Below, piece after piece: positions 18,223-26,823 of a DNA stretch of 49,385 nucleotides. Source of the stretch: an uncultured Mailhella sp. (GTDB lineage Bacteria; Desulfobacterota; Desulfovibrionia; Desulfovibrionales; Desulfovibrionaceae). The stretch spans positions 1 to 49,385 of the forward strand of contig NZ_CALUWY010000018.1 in NCBI RefSeq assembly GCF_944324615.1. Direction: 5' to 3'. How positions within the stretch are numbered: position 1 is the stretch's first letter; the number at the start of each line of letters is the position of its first letter. The notes beneath the pieces were generated by a model. The model searched no databases, was not told the DNA's origin, and was given only the letters and a program-made list of their open reading frames with translations. A program made the translations under genes and the position numbers.

Positions 18223-18471
18223 TCAGAGCCAGAGTTCGTTGTCGGCCTCATCGAGGAATTTGTAGGAACGCACATAAATCTGCCGCTGGCCTTCTTCCAT
18301 GACCTTGCACAGAAGTTCCACAGGGGAACCGACCATTTCGGCCAGATCCGCGCCGGCGCCGCGCGGAAAAATGGGCCATTCCTGTTCTTCGCCGTCAAGG
18401 AGCGCTACGCGGCAGGGGCCGCCTTCAAGGGGAGAAACTGTACCTCTGAGTGTGAGCGGAGCGGAACTCAT
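18223..18471 (-). CDS. Small conserved hypothetical protein
   Basis: 82 residues from ATG 18471 ('MSSAPLTLRGTVSPLEGGPCRVALLDGEEQEWPIFPRG'), ending 'YVRSYKFLDEADNELWL'. The compact acidic sequence with alternating hydrophobic residues suggests a small beta-rich cytosolic protein. I do not recognise a named family. It lies 265 nt upstream of aroD on the same strand and may be co-transcribed. Confidence 0.6.
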   Translation of the reverse strand: MSSAPLTLRGTVSPLEGGPCRVALLDGEEQEWPIFPRGAGADLAEMVGSPVELLCKVMEEGQRQIYVRSYKFLDEADNELWL

Positions 18472-18551
18472 GCAAAAAGCCCTCAAAACATCATGAAATC
18501 GTTGGCCCGCAAGGGCCTGTGGCGCTCTGCCGCATGGCAGGCATTCCTTGT

Positions 18552-18584
18552 ACTGTGTTTGTTACAGTTCAGTTTTCTTGTCAA
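18552..18584 (-). promoter_or_regulatory. Candidate promoter/operator of the small hypothetical gene
   Basis: A perfect minus-strand TTGACA (18579-18584) lies beside an inverted repeat ACTGT-N7-ACAGT (18552-18568) covering where the -10 should be. The -10 itself is poor (CAAACA at 17 bp or TAACAA at 14 bp). Confidence 0.3.
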
Positions 18585-18720
18585 GACGGATGCGGCATAA
18601 AAAGCTCCCGGGGAACAAAATCTTTCCCCGCGCGGGCCGCCCGGCATTGACCTTTGCGTTCAAGGCGCGCTAGGAACGGAAAGGGCCCAAGGCCCGATGA
18701 ACACAACCATGCGAGGGCGT

Positions 18721-19608
18721 ATGATTACCACACAGGGCATATCCTCAAACCTTTCCTCCCTGCGCGAACTGCCCATAGGGCTTTTCGATTCCGGCGTGGG
18801 CGGCATGACGGTGCTGCGCGCCATGCGGGAACAGCTGCCCAACGAATCCTTTCTCTACCTGGGCGACACGGCCCGCATGCCCTACGGCACCAAGGGCGTG
18901 GAAACCGTGCGCAAATACGCTCTTGAAGCCGCGGCCAGACTGGTGGAACGCGGGGTGAAGCTCCTTGTCATTGCCTGCAACACCGCCACGGCGGCGGCCC
19001 TGCCCCAGCTTCAGGCCGCGCACCCCGACATCGACGTGGTGGGCGTGGTGGAACCCGGGGCCGAAGCGGCCTGCCGGGCCACCAAAAGCGGCCATATCGC
19101 CGTGATTGCCACAAGCGGCACCATACGCGGCCGCGCCTACGAGGAGGCCATACTGCGCCGCATGCCCGACGCGCGCATTTCCGTCAAGGCATGCCCGCTC
19201 TTTGTCTCCATGGTGGAAGACGGCCTGCTGGAAGGGCCGCTGGCCGAAGCGCTGGCCGCGCGCTACCTCGACCCCATTTTCCGCAATCCGCGGGAACAGG
19301 GGCTGGAAGTGCCCGACACGCTGGTGCTGGCCTGCACCCATTTCCCCCTGCTCAGAAACGCCATTGCCCGCGCCGCAGGCGAAGGCGTGACCATTGTGGA
19401 TTCCGCGGGCAACACCGCGCGGGAAGTGCGCGCCCTTCTGCAGGAAAAGCACCTTGCACGCGGCTCCGGGCCCGACGTGGGCATGCCCCTCTGCCCCGGT
19501 TCCGTGCGCTTTCTCACCACCGACGACGTGCCCCGCTTCACCCGCATGGGCGAGCTTTTTCTCGGCATTCCCATTGCCCCCTGTACCGTGGAACTGGTGG
19601 AACTCTGA
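18721..19608 (+). CDS. murI: Glutamate racemase
   Basis: About 295 residues from ATG 18721 (GAGGG just upstream); ATGs at 18697 and 18709 are alternatives. It converts L- to D-glutamate for peptidoglycan. Motifs: 'PIGLFDSGVGGMTVLRAM', 'LGDTARMPYGTKG', the first catalytic Cys in 'LLVIACNTATAAALP' and the second in 'LVLACTHFPLL'. It is the first gene of a tight trio, its stop sharing one base with the truA start (TGATG). Confidence 0.95.
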   Translation: MITTQGISSNLSSLRELPIGLFDSGVGGMTVLRAMREQLPNESFLYLGDTARMPYGTKGVETVRKYALEAAARLVERGVKLLVIACNTATAAALPQLQAAHPDIDVVGVVEPGAEAACRATKSGHIAVIATSGTIRGRAYEEAILRRMPDARISVKACPLFVSMVEDGLLEGPLAEALAARYLDPIFRNPREQGLEVPDTLVLACTHFPLLRNAIARAAGEGVTIVDSAGNTAREVRALLQEKHLARGSGPDVGMPLCPGSVRFLTTDDVPRFTRMGELFLGIPIAPCTVELVEL

Positions 19609-20420
19609 TGCCGCGCCTCAAGCTTACCCTTGCCTATGTGGGCACCCATTATCACGGCTGGCAGATACAGGCATGGAAGGACAGGGAAGACCCGCCCACG
19701 GTGCAGGCCTTTGTGGAACAGGCCGTTTCCCAGGTGGCGGGCAGGCCCACCCATGTGCAGGCCGCGGGCCGCACCGACACGGGCGTGCATGCCGACGCGC
19801 AGGTGGCCCACTGCGACATTCCCGAAGAGCGCGCCCATGTGCGCTGGAAGCTGGCGCTGAACACGCTCCTGCCCCGCGACATCCGCGTCATGGACGCCTG
19901 CCTTGTGCCCGACGACTTCGACGCCTGCTTCAGCGTGAAGCGCAAGATCTACACCTATTCGCTGTGGCTCGATCACACCTGCACGCCGCCCAAGCTCTAC
20001 CCCTTCGTGTGGGCCTGCGGCCCCTTCGACATGGACCGCTTCGACGCGGCCATTCCCTACCTTGTGGGGGAACACGACTTTGCGGCCCTGCAGAATGCGG
20101 GCACCCCGCACAAGAGCACGGTGCGCACCCTTTATTCCATTACGCGCACCCCTGCGCGCACGAAGGAGGCCGCCCTGCCCGAAGGCTGCCTGCAGGTGGA
20201 TCTGCGCTTTGAGGGCAACGGCTTTCTCAAGCAGATGGTCCGCAACCTCGTGGGCCTCATGGTGGCCTGCGGCCGGGGAAGGTTCGAGCCGGAGAACATA
20301 CCTGCGCTTCTGGCCTCGAAGAACCGGCGCCTTGCGCCCTTCACCGCGCCGCCCCAGGGCCTGACCATGACGCGGATATGGTATGAGGGCGAACCCATGC
20401 CCGAAGGATGGGAGGCATGA
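19608..20420 (+). CDS. truA: tRNA pseudouridine(38-40) synthase TruA
   Basis: 270 residues. The catalytic Asp lies in 'QAAGRTDTGVHADAQVAHCD'. Other TruA landmarks are 'LKLTLAYVGTHYHGWQIQ', 'RKIYTYSLW', 'GEHDFAALQNAG' and 'FEGNGFLKQMVRNLVGLMVACGRG'. It modifies uridines in the anticodon arm. The ATG overlaps the murI stop by 1 nt and its own stop overlaps the next start by 4 nt (ATGA), so the three genes are translationally coupled. Confidence 0.96.
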   Translation: MPRLKLTLAYVGTHYHGWQIQAWKDREDPPTVQAFVEQAVSQVAGRPTHVQAAGRTDTGVHADAQVAHCDIPEERAHVRWKLALNTLLPRDIRVMDACLVPDDFDACFSVKRKIYTYSLWLDHTCTPPKLYPFVWACGPFDMDRFDAAIPYLVGEHDFAALQNAGTPHKSTVRTLYSITRTPARTKEAALPEGCLQVDLRFEGNGFLKQMVRNLVGLMVACGRGRFEPENIPALLASKNRRLAPFTAPPQGLTMTRIWYEGEPMPEGWEA

Positions 20421-21358
20421 AACGCATCACCGCAACCGCGCAGGACGAAGGCGCAAGGCTCGACCATGTGCTGGAGCGCCTTGCGCCGGACATGGGGCTC
20501 AGGGGCCGCCGCCGCTTCTGCGAACTCGGGCTTGTTCTTGTGAACGGCCGCCCTGCCGCCGCCGCGCGCAAGGTGAGGGAAGGCGACAGCATCGAACTTC
20601 AAGACGAACAGGCTCCGCAGAACGCGCAGGCCCTGCCGGGAGCCGATGCGCCGCGCCTTGTGGCGCGCACGGCGGCCTTTGCCTTTCTCTACAAGCCTGC
20701 GGCCATGCACACCGAATCGCTGGCAGGAAAGCCGGGGGAAAGCCTGCAGGATGTTGTGGAATCCCTTGCCGGAGGGAAGGCCCGCCTGCTGAACCGGCTG
20801 GATTTCGCCACCTCGGGCCTTGCGGCCGCCGCCCTGAACCGTGCGGGAGAAGAGGCCTATCACAGCGCGCAGGACAGGGGACTCACGGAAAAGCGCTATC
20901 TTGCCCTTCTGGAAGGAGCGCTCACCCGCCCCGTGCTGGCCGACCGCAGACTTCTTCTGAAAAACCGCAGCCGCGTACTCGTGGAGCTTGACCGCCACCC
21001 CGACGTGCGCCGGCACACCCGCATCACGCCCCTTGCCGTCATGCCTGCCGCGCCCCTGTGGGAAAAACTCGGCCTCACCTGCCCGGCAAAGGGGCCTGAG
21101 CAGCTCACCCTTGCCGGATGCGTCATTCTGAAGGGCGCGCGGCATCAGATACGCGCGCACTGCGCCTCCTGCGGCTTCCCGCTGGCCGGGGATGCGCGCT
21201 ACGGCGCGCAGAGCCGGGCCGCGGGGGATACGGAGCGCTTCTTTCTCCATCACGGCCGCCTCATCCTGCCGGAAGCGGAGGCGCTGTGCCTGCCGCCGTG
21301 GCTGGATGAACTCGGAGAGGATGCCGCCTACAGGGCAAGGCGCTGGCTTGAGGCATAA
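20417..21358 (+). CDS. RluA-family pseudouridine synthase
   Basis: 313 residues from ATG 20417, preferred because it forms an ATGA overlap with truA and GAAGG sits 9 nt upstream; ATG 20408 is possible. An N-terminal S4 RNA-binding domain ('ARLDHVLERLAPDMGLRGRRRFCELGLVLVNGRPA') precedes the catalytic domain with the active-site Asp in 'RLLNRLDFATSGLAAAALN' and a late 'KGARHQIRAHCASCGFPLAGDARYG'. The target (23S rRNA or tRNA) cannot be assigned. Confidence 0.9.
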   Translation: MKRITATAQDEGARLDHVLERLAPDMGLRGRRRFCELGLVLVNGRPAAAARKVREGDSIELQDEQAPQNAQALPGADAPRLVARTAAFAFLYKPAAMHTESLAGKPGESLQDVVESLAGGKARLLNRLDFATSGLAAAALNRAGEEAYHSAQDRGLTEKRYLALLEGALTRPVLADRRLLLKNRSRVLVELDRHPDVRRHTRITPLAVMPAAPLWEKLGLTCPAKGPEQLTLAGCVILKGARHQIRAHCASCGFPLAGDARYGAQSRAAGDTERFFLHHGRLILPEAEALCLPPWLDELGEDAAYRARRWLEA

Positions 21359-21376
21359 GCTTGCCCGGAAAACGAC

Positions 21377-21410
21377 AAAGGCCGCCGCGACATGCGCGAC
21401 GGCCTTTTTT
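21377..21410 (+). terminator. Terminator of the murI-truA-RluA operon
   Basis: AAAGGCCG pairs with CGGCCTTT around a partly self-paired loop and is followed by T6. It lies 19 nt after the stop. Confidence 0.85.
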
Positions 21411-21428
21411 CATGCGGAAAACGCTCGG

Positions 21429-21650
21429 TTACTGGCGTTCCTTCTCCCATTCCTCCTGGCAGGAGAGGCAGAGGCCCACGCCGGGAATGGCCTTGAGCCG
21501 GGCCTCGGGAATGGGTTCACCGCATTCGCGGCAGCAGGGCTTGCCGTCAATCCACTCCGGGCCTTCCTGATAGCCGACATTGGCGGCCTGCCGCAGTGCG
21601 GATTCACGTTCAATTCTTTCCAGTTCCGTAGCCTGATCAAACACATCCAT
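21429..21650 (-). CDS. TraR/DksA-type C4 zinc-finger protein
   Basis: 73 residues from ATG 21650, set by AGGAG seven nt upstream; the length equals F-plasmid TraR. An N-terminal helix (MDVFDQATELERIERESAL) is followed by four Cys in 'CCRECGEPIPEARLKAIPGVGLCLSCQ', the TraR/DksA zinc finger. Short family members bind the RNA polymerase secondary channel without ppGpp help and often come from phages or plasmids. No other phage gene adjoins, so it may be a domesticated regulator. Confidence 0.88.
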   Translation of the reverse strand: MDVFDQATELERIERESALRQAANVGYQEGPEWIDGKPCCRECGEPIPEARLKAIPGVGLCLSCQEEWEKERQ

Positions 21651-21755
21651 AACTATGCTCCTGAAAGACTCTCCCGCACAAAGGCGGGAAAAGAGCGTAA
21701 GGCAAAGCGCGCACAAGGCGCGCACGGGACCTCGGAAAACTCTCCCCGGCCGGGT

Positions 21756-22253
21756 TTACACGGAACGCGGAGCAGGAAGAGAGTTCGCCGGTATCTTGAC
21801 CACAAGCTTCTTCACCCTGCCGCTGGAAGCTCTGAGGCAGGGCATGTGGGCCTCCCCGGGAGTGATCAGCGCGAACATGCCCGGCGTAAGGTGAACACGG
21901 GCCGCGCACCCGGGCTTGTCCTCATAAAAGGCAAGATCGCGCGCTTCATCGACCATGGACTTTCTTTCCTCTCCGCTGAGAAAGAACACATCGATGAATT
22001 CATCGCCGGAAAGCACGGCCTGCACGTCGGCCATGCGTTCATGGCTTTCGTAACGGGCCTGATCTTCCTGCCGGGGTTCGTAGCTTTCCACGGAAACCGC
22101 GACGCCGCCCTTCTCCGGGCCTCCGGCCAGAAGATAACGGCCGTCCGGCAGGTTTCCGCCCTGGCGGACAAGTTCCATGAGCTCGGGATACAGGGCGCTC
22201 CAGCACGCTCCCAGATCGTACTGTGCACCACGCTCAAAGGTATCAACAATCAT
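21756..22253 (-). CDS. YhcH/YjgK/YiaL family (DUF386) protein
   Basis: 165 residues from ATG 22253; GGAG lies 9 nt upstream, and the GTG at 22268 is less likely. Family features: 'YESHERMADVQAVLSGDEFIDV', 'DLAFYEDKPGCAARVHLTPGMFALITPGEAHMPCL' and the final 'VKKLVVKI', a cupin-like fold with likely metal ligands His/Glu. Relatives include YhcH of sialic-acid operons and the EbgC anomerase, so a sugar-handling role is plausible but unproven. The gene stands alone. Confidence 0.88.
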   Translation of the reverse strand: MIVDTFERGAQYDLGACWSALYPELMELVRQGGNLPDGRYLLAGGPEKGGVAVSVESYEPRQEDQARYESHERMADVQAVLSGDEFIDVFFLSGEERKSMVDEARDLAFYEDKPGCAARVHLTPGMFALITPGEAHMPCLRASSGRVKKLVVKIPANSLPAPRSV

Positions 22254-22280
22254 CGGGGCAAACTCCACAAAAGAACATGT

Positions 22281-22295
22281 GCCGGATCATCCGGC
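22281..22295. promoter_or_regulatory. 15-bp palindrome upstream of the YhcH-like gene
   Basis: GCCGGATCATCCGGC is a perfect 7-bp dyad around one base, centred about 35 nt before the start. A TTGACA-17-CATTCT promoter reads toward the gene from about 22341. It may be an operator or a leader hairpin. Confidence 0.4.
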
Positions 22296-22666
22296 CATGC
22301 CTGGTGATGGGCGAGAATGCCTTGTGCGGCAGGCAATGTCAAGAGCCGTACAGCGCTTTCCACAGGGAAATGAACCCCGGGAAAAAACCCTGTTCCGGCT
22401 CCCGCCCGCACCGCGGCGCAAAGGGCGTGAACGGCGTTCTTATACGCCCGCGCCCAGAAAGCGCAACACCCTGCCGCGCCTGGGGCGGGGAAAAGGCTCC
22501 CGGGCGCTTCTCTTCCACACCATGCATGATTTTACCAAACTGTTCCGGTATGTTACCTTCTTATTTCCCTGCCACGCCGAAAAACACGGCAGAAAAGGAG
22601 CCTTGAACGACAAGCCGACCGGACGAGTGGCCCGGCGCGACGGCACATCTGCAGGAGCAACACAGT
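22296..22666. other. Gene-free region upstream of the invertase gene
   Basis: No credible gene. It holds the minus-strand promoter elements of the YhcH-like gene near 22311-22341 and presumably the invertase promoter. AT content rises from about 22520 on. Confidence 0.4.
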
Positions 22667-23265
22667 ATGGGAAACATCTACGGATACATCCGTGTATCGA
22701 GCACGGAACAGAATGAAGACAGGCAGATTCAGGCACTGAAAAAAGCCCCCCTGACCATGGACGACATCTTCATGGACAAGATATCGGGCAAGGACTTTCA
22801 CCGCCCGCAGTACCGGGCCATGCTCCGCAGGCTCAAAGCGGGAGACCTCGTCTGCGTGACCAGCATCGACAGGCTGGGCCGCAACTATGAGGAAATACAA
22901 AGGCAGTGGCGCACACTCACCAAAGAAAGGTGGATATCATGGTGCTCGACATGCCCCTGCTCGACACCCGGCGCGACAAGGACCTGCTCGGCACCTTCAT
23001 CGCCGACCTCGTGCTTCAGGTGCTTTCCTTCGCCGCCCAGAACGAAAGGGAGAACATACGCAGACGCCAGGCCGAAGGCATTGCCGCCGCCAGGAAAAAA
23101 GGCGTCCGCTTCGGCAGACCGCCCAAGCCCCTGCCGGCGGAATTTTCCTCCGCGCTCCGGCTGTGGAAGGAAGGAAAAATCTCGCTGGCCGACGCCGCAA
23201 GATCCTGCCGCATGGCGAAGTCTTCCTTCCGTTACAGGGCTAAGAGGGAAATGAACTTCCGCTGA
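22667..23265 (+). pseudogene. Serine recombinase (Hin/Gin-type DNA invertase), one frameshift
   Basis: ATG 22667 opens 'MGNIYGYIRVSSTEQNEDRQIQAL', with the catalytic Ser in the RVS motif, then 'VCVTSIDRLGRNYEEIQ'. The frame is lost near 22922-22930 (an A-rich AAAGAAAGG). The -1 frame continues 'KVDIMVLDMPLLDTR', 'VLSFAAQNERENIRRRQAEGIAAARKKGVRFGRP' and a C-terminal helix-turn-helix 'SLADAARSCRMAKSSFRYRAKRE' to 23265. With one base restored the protein is about 199 residues, the normal invertase length. The heptamer does not fit a -1 slippery site, so this is an indel or an error. It sits directly beside inverted crossover-like sites, its expected substrate. Confidence 0.85.
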
Positions 23266-23290
23266 GGCAGAAAAGTGTACTTTTTTGCCC
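23265..23290. repeat. Left invertase crossover-like site
   Basis: 26 bp: arm AGGCAGAAAAGT, 2-bp core GT, arm ACTTTTTTGCCC. The arms are complementary at 10 of 12 positions, the hix/gix-like layout (12-bp half sites about an asymmetric dinucleotide). 17 bp of it (23271-23287) recur inverted at 23394-23410. Confidence 0.75.
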
Positions 23291-23393
23291 CTCAGGTTGT
23301 ACAGGAACTCCGGCATGACAGTAATAAAAAACTATATATATTTCCAGAAAAAAAATTCATCCTTCCCGTAAACGTGTCATATTTTCTCTTGTA
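23288..23393. mobile_element. Putative invertible promoter segment
   Basis: 106 bp of AT-rich DNA lie between perfect 17-bp inverted repeats (AAAAGTGTACTTTTTTG and its complement). A plus-strand promoter ATGACA (23315-23320), 16-bp spacer, TATATT (23337-23342) reads out of the segment toward the autotransporter start at 23453. Inversion would point it away, giving ON/OFF control. The present orientation is ON. Inversion itself is inferred. Confidence 0.65.
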
Positions 23394-23416
23394 CAAAAAA
23401 GTACACTTTTTTGATC
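23391..23416. repeat. Right invertase crossover-like site
   Basis: 26 bp: arm GTACAAAAAAGT, core AC, arm ACTTTTTTGATC, again 10 of 12 complementary. The core is the complement of the left core GT, so the two sites are in inverted orientation, which predicts inversion rather than deletion. Confidence 0.75.
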
Positions 23417-23452
23417 GCCCCTATCCATTTCGTATTTATGACGGAGGAAGGC

Positions 23453-26414
23453 ATGAAAAAATCAATAAGACGTTAACAAAATTTATACCTTATAATAAAT
23501 ATCGAATAAAAAAATATTTCATGACATCATTTCTATTTTTCATCATTAATATACTATCCGCTTATTCTTCCATGTCAGAAGAATATGATAATAAATCAAA
23601 AACTCAAATATTTGACATAACGGAAAGCAATATGACTCTCGAAGAAGAGTTTGCTTATCTTGCATATGACATTACGGATACATGGGTTTATAATGGTTCA
23701 TACAAAATTCCTTCTCTTCCACCGCGGACAATTATATCATCAATATTCATCAGAATACTTTTATCGATTCCACATCTTCACGCCTTATCGACATCACGGC
23801 GGATACGCAGACCTATGGAGACAGAAACTTTCCCTTCGTCACGATTCAGGGTTCTGAAGACGCGACGCTGAGCGCCTCCATTTCCTACACCCCCTACGCC
23901 TACATCACCGACAACATCTATGTCGTCGGCGCACAGAACGGCTGGCTCAACCTGGATGTGCCCCTTAAGCTTCAGATGAACTCCCCCGGGGAATCGAGAG
24001 CGACGGACTCGTCATGAAATGCCGTGGAAGCGTATGCCAGCGGCGGCGTATATCTGAAAAAAGATGTTGATATTTCAGCCTTCATGAAAAAATCGGAAGA
24101 TTACGGCCTGCAGTTTTCCGGCCTGCGGGTTTTCGGGTGGCAGGACTACTCGGACGGAATCCCCTCGCGCATTCAGGCCGACGGCAACATCACCATCCAC
24201 GATTCCCATCTGAGCAGCGATACGGGAACCCTGCGCTTTTACGGGCTGCATGCAAGCCTGGGCGAATACCTGGATGAGCCTTTGGAAATCACCGCTTCCG
24301 GCGATGTGACCATTTCCGGCAACACTCTGGTATCCAACGGGGGAGACGCGCTCGCCACCGGCATCAAGGCGGCGGAATATTCCAGCATTTCCCTGAACAA
24401 TCTTTCCATGGAAGGCAACAGCGTCACCTCCGGGGGCAACGCGGGCTTCATCGGCATCCATTCCGCCACGGACAGCCTGGTGACGACTTCCGGGCTTGTC
24501 GACATCGCCGGCAATCATGCGGGACGACATTATTCTTTAAAAGCCGAAGGCGGCGAAATAGACATAGCTTCAGGCGCGCACCGCATCGAAGGCGACATGA
24601 CGGCCGTTCTGGGCCGCCTGTACGAGGACAACTACGGAGATTTGTACCACGAAGCCAGCCCCATTCTCCCCGGAACGGTGGACATGAGCACCCCCCTTTA
24701 TGAAAATGCGGGCGGCATCAGGGCATCATTCTCCGGTGCGGATTCCTTTTTTTCCGGCTTCACCAGCGACGGCGAAGCGCTGACCGATCCTTCGGGCACG
24801 GGGCAGTACGCCTCGCGTACGGTCAGCTCCATATCGCTGGCGTTCACCGATCATGCGGTATGGAATGTGATTCCCTCCAACATCGTCGCGGCCGATGCAC
24901 GGGGCAGCTATGTAAGCCGTCTGACAGAGCTCAGCCTCGATGACGCCGACGTTTATGTGGGCACGACGGAAAACGCATGGCGGAACGCCTGGACGGAAAA
25001 TGCAGGCTTCGCCTCATCGTTCGCCACGCTTTCCGCCACGGACAGGCCCGTGGAACTTCTTGTGCAGAACCTTTCCGGCTCCGGAAACTTTTATCTGCGC
25101 ACCGACCTGCAGAAGGATATTTCCGACAGCGTCCGCATCACAAAATCCCTCTCCGGTTCCCACAAGCTGTGGGTGAAGGCCGGCGGCAGCGAACCTCTCG
25201 TCATGACGCAGACGGGAAGCTATCTTGCCAGAACGGAAAGCACCACAGCCGCCACGGGAAATGAATTCTCCCTGAAAGGCGGCGCCGTCGTGGACGGCCA
25301 GGAAGTCATCGACCTGGGCCTCTACCTCTACCACATGGAAAACTCGGAACGAAACAACGGCCGGGAATGGTATCTGGTACGCAATGTCACCCTGCCTGAG
25401 CCGGGGCCGGAAAATCCTGAAGACTCTGAGAATGAAACGGAAGAACCGGAGACTTCCGCCCCGCTTTCTCCCACCGGAGAAACGGAAGCCGCTCTTTCCG
25501 GCCTCGCAGGGCATTACGCCATGTGGTACGGCTATCAGACCGACCTGAGAAAGCGCCTTGGAGAAGTGCGCTACGGTACGCATACCGGGCTGTGGGTACG
25601 CGGCTTTGCCGATAAAACCCGTCTCAACGGTCTCGGCGGAACCGGACTTACGCAGAACCTTGTGGGCGGCTCCATAGGCTATGACACCATCATGGACGTG
25701 GACGAAATGTTCCTGTGGATTGCAGGCTTGCAGATCCGCAGCGGACATGCCGATCAGGACACCTGCGGCAGATGGGGAGGATACGGCGAACTGAGCAGCC
25801 TCGGCGGCAGCCTGTATTCCACATGGGTGCATGCGGACGGCTGGTATCTGGATGCCGTGGCCACTGCGGACTGGTTCCACCATGAAATACGCTCCGCCAT
25901 GCTGAACGGCACGAAGATGTACGACGACCGCTCCACCTGCGGGCTCGGCACCTCTCTGGAAGTCGGCCGTAACATGGACTTCGCCTTCAGCAACAGGGGG
26001 CAGGATTACTGGTTCCTGGAACCGCAGCTCCAGCTTTCCTGGTTCTGGGTGAAAGGCGGCGACTTCACCAGCAGCAACGGCATGACCATCGAGCAGAGCG
26101 ACATGGCCTCCCTCACGGGCAGGGCCGGACTTGTGCTCGGCAAAAAATTCTCTCTGGAGGAAAAAAACGGGGTCCGCTATGTGCAGCCTTATGTGAAGGC
26201 CGGCGTCAACCATGAATTTCTCGGCGATCAAAAGGCCCGCATCAACGGCGTGAACATGCGTTCCGACCTGGACGGCACCCGGGTCTATTACGGACTCGGC
26301 GCAGACTGGCAGGTTACGGACAATCTCCGCCTCTACATGCAGGCCGAACGGGAACACGGCGAGAACTTCACCCGGGAATACAACGTATCTGCCGGCTTGA
26401 AGTGGCGTTTCTGA
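23453..26414 (+). pseudogene. Autotransporter (type V secretion) gene with multiple frame breaks
   Basis: ATG 23453 has a strong GGAGGAAGG site but its frame stops after 7 codons. One extra A in the A6 run restores 'MKKINKTLTKFIPYNKYRIKKYFMTSFLFFIINILSAYSS', an extended autotransporter-like signal. A second break near 23700 moves to the frame that reads 'NSFSSTADNYIINIHQNTFIDSTSSRLIDITADTQTYGDRNF' and onward. A TGA at 24015-24017 is flanked by a short out-of-frame patch. From 24018 it is open to 26414: passenger with beta-helix-like repeats ('DVTISGNTLVSNGGDA', 'GLVDIAGNHAGRHY'), Pro/Glu-rich linker, then a C-terminal beta-barrel of about 300 residues ending 'LKWRF'. Intact length would be about 987 residues. 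The first 270 bp are far more AT-rich than the surroundings. As written, the signal and barrel are not joined. Confidence 0.8.
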
Positions 26415-26722
26415 CGCTGCTCCCGCCCAAACGCCGCCTTCCTTTACGGCAGAGGGCCTTTCTGACTGCGTCCCCCGCAGGGGAAGGCCCTCCATCAGAA
26501 CCCTGCAAAGGTTCGATGCCTTTCAGAGCGTTTTCCGCGGGAAACCCGAAAAAAAAGAGCCATGCCCGCCCTTCTGCCGGAGAAACGGACGCAGGCCCTG
26601 ATCTTCCGGCCCCATGAGGAACAAAAACAACGCGGCAGGATGAAAGCGGCGGCCCTGCCGGTACATGCGGCGTTCCGCACCGGACAGGGGGGCAGCCTCC
26701 TCCTTCCGCAACAACAGATTTC

Positions 26723-26750
26723 GCCCCCGGCCTGACCGGGGCTTTCTTTT
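26723..26750 (+). terminator. Candidate terminator of the autotransporter gene
   Basis: CCCCGG / CCGGGG with a 5-nt loop is followed by CTTTCTTTT. Confidence 0.6.
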
Positions 26751-26754
26751 AACC

Positions 26755-26787
26755 AAAAGGGCGGGCACGCCTTGCGCATGCCCGCCC
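26755..26787 (-). terminator. Terminator of the cytochrome c peroxidase gene
   Basis: On the minus strand GGGCGGGCA / TGCCCGCCC is followed by TTTTGGTT. Confidence 0.75.
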
Positions 26788-26823
26788 GAACAGAAGCTTT
26801 CCGACAGACTTTTCCCGGGCGGC

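Larger units (their letters stand above)
26415..26823. other. Gene-free interval between autotransporter and cytochrome c peroxidase
   Basis: 409 nt with only spurious frames. It contains the two terminators listed separately, one for each convergent gene. Confidence 0.5.

Noticed and set aside
22922..22930. Programmed frameshift in the invertase
   Set aside because: AAAGAAAGG does not present an X-XXY-YYZ heptamer in the upstream frame.
24024..26414. Independent autotransporter gene starting at GTG 24024
   Set aside because: This start has no ribosome site and no signal peptide, while matching passenger sequence continues upstream in the same frame back to about 23703. The gene is better read as broken.
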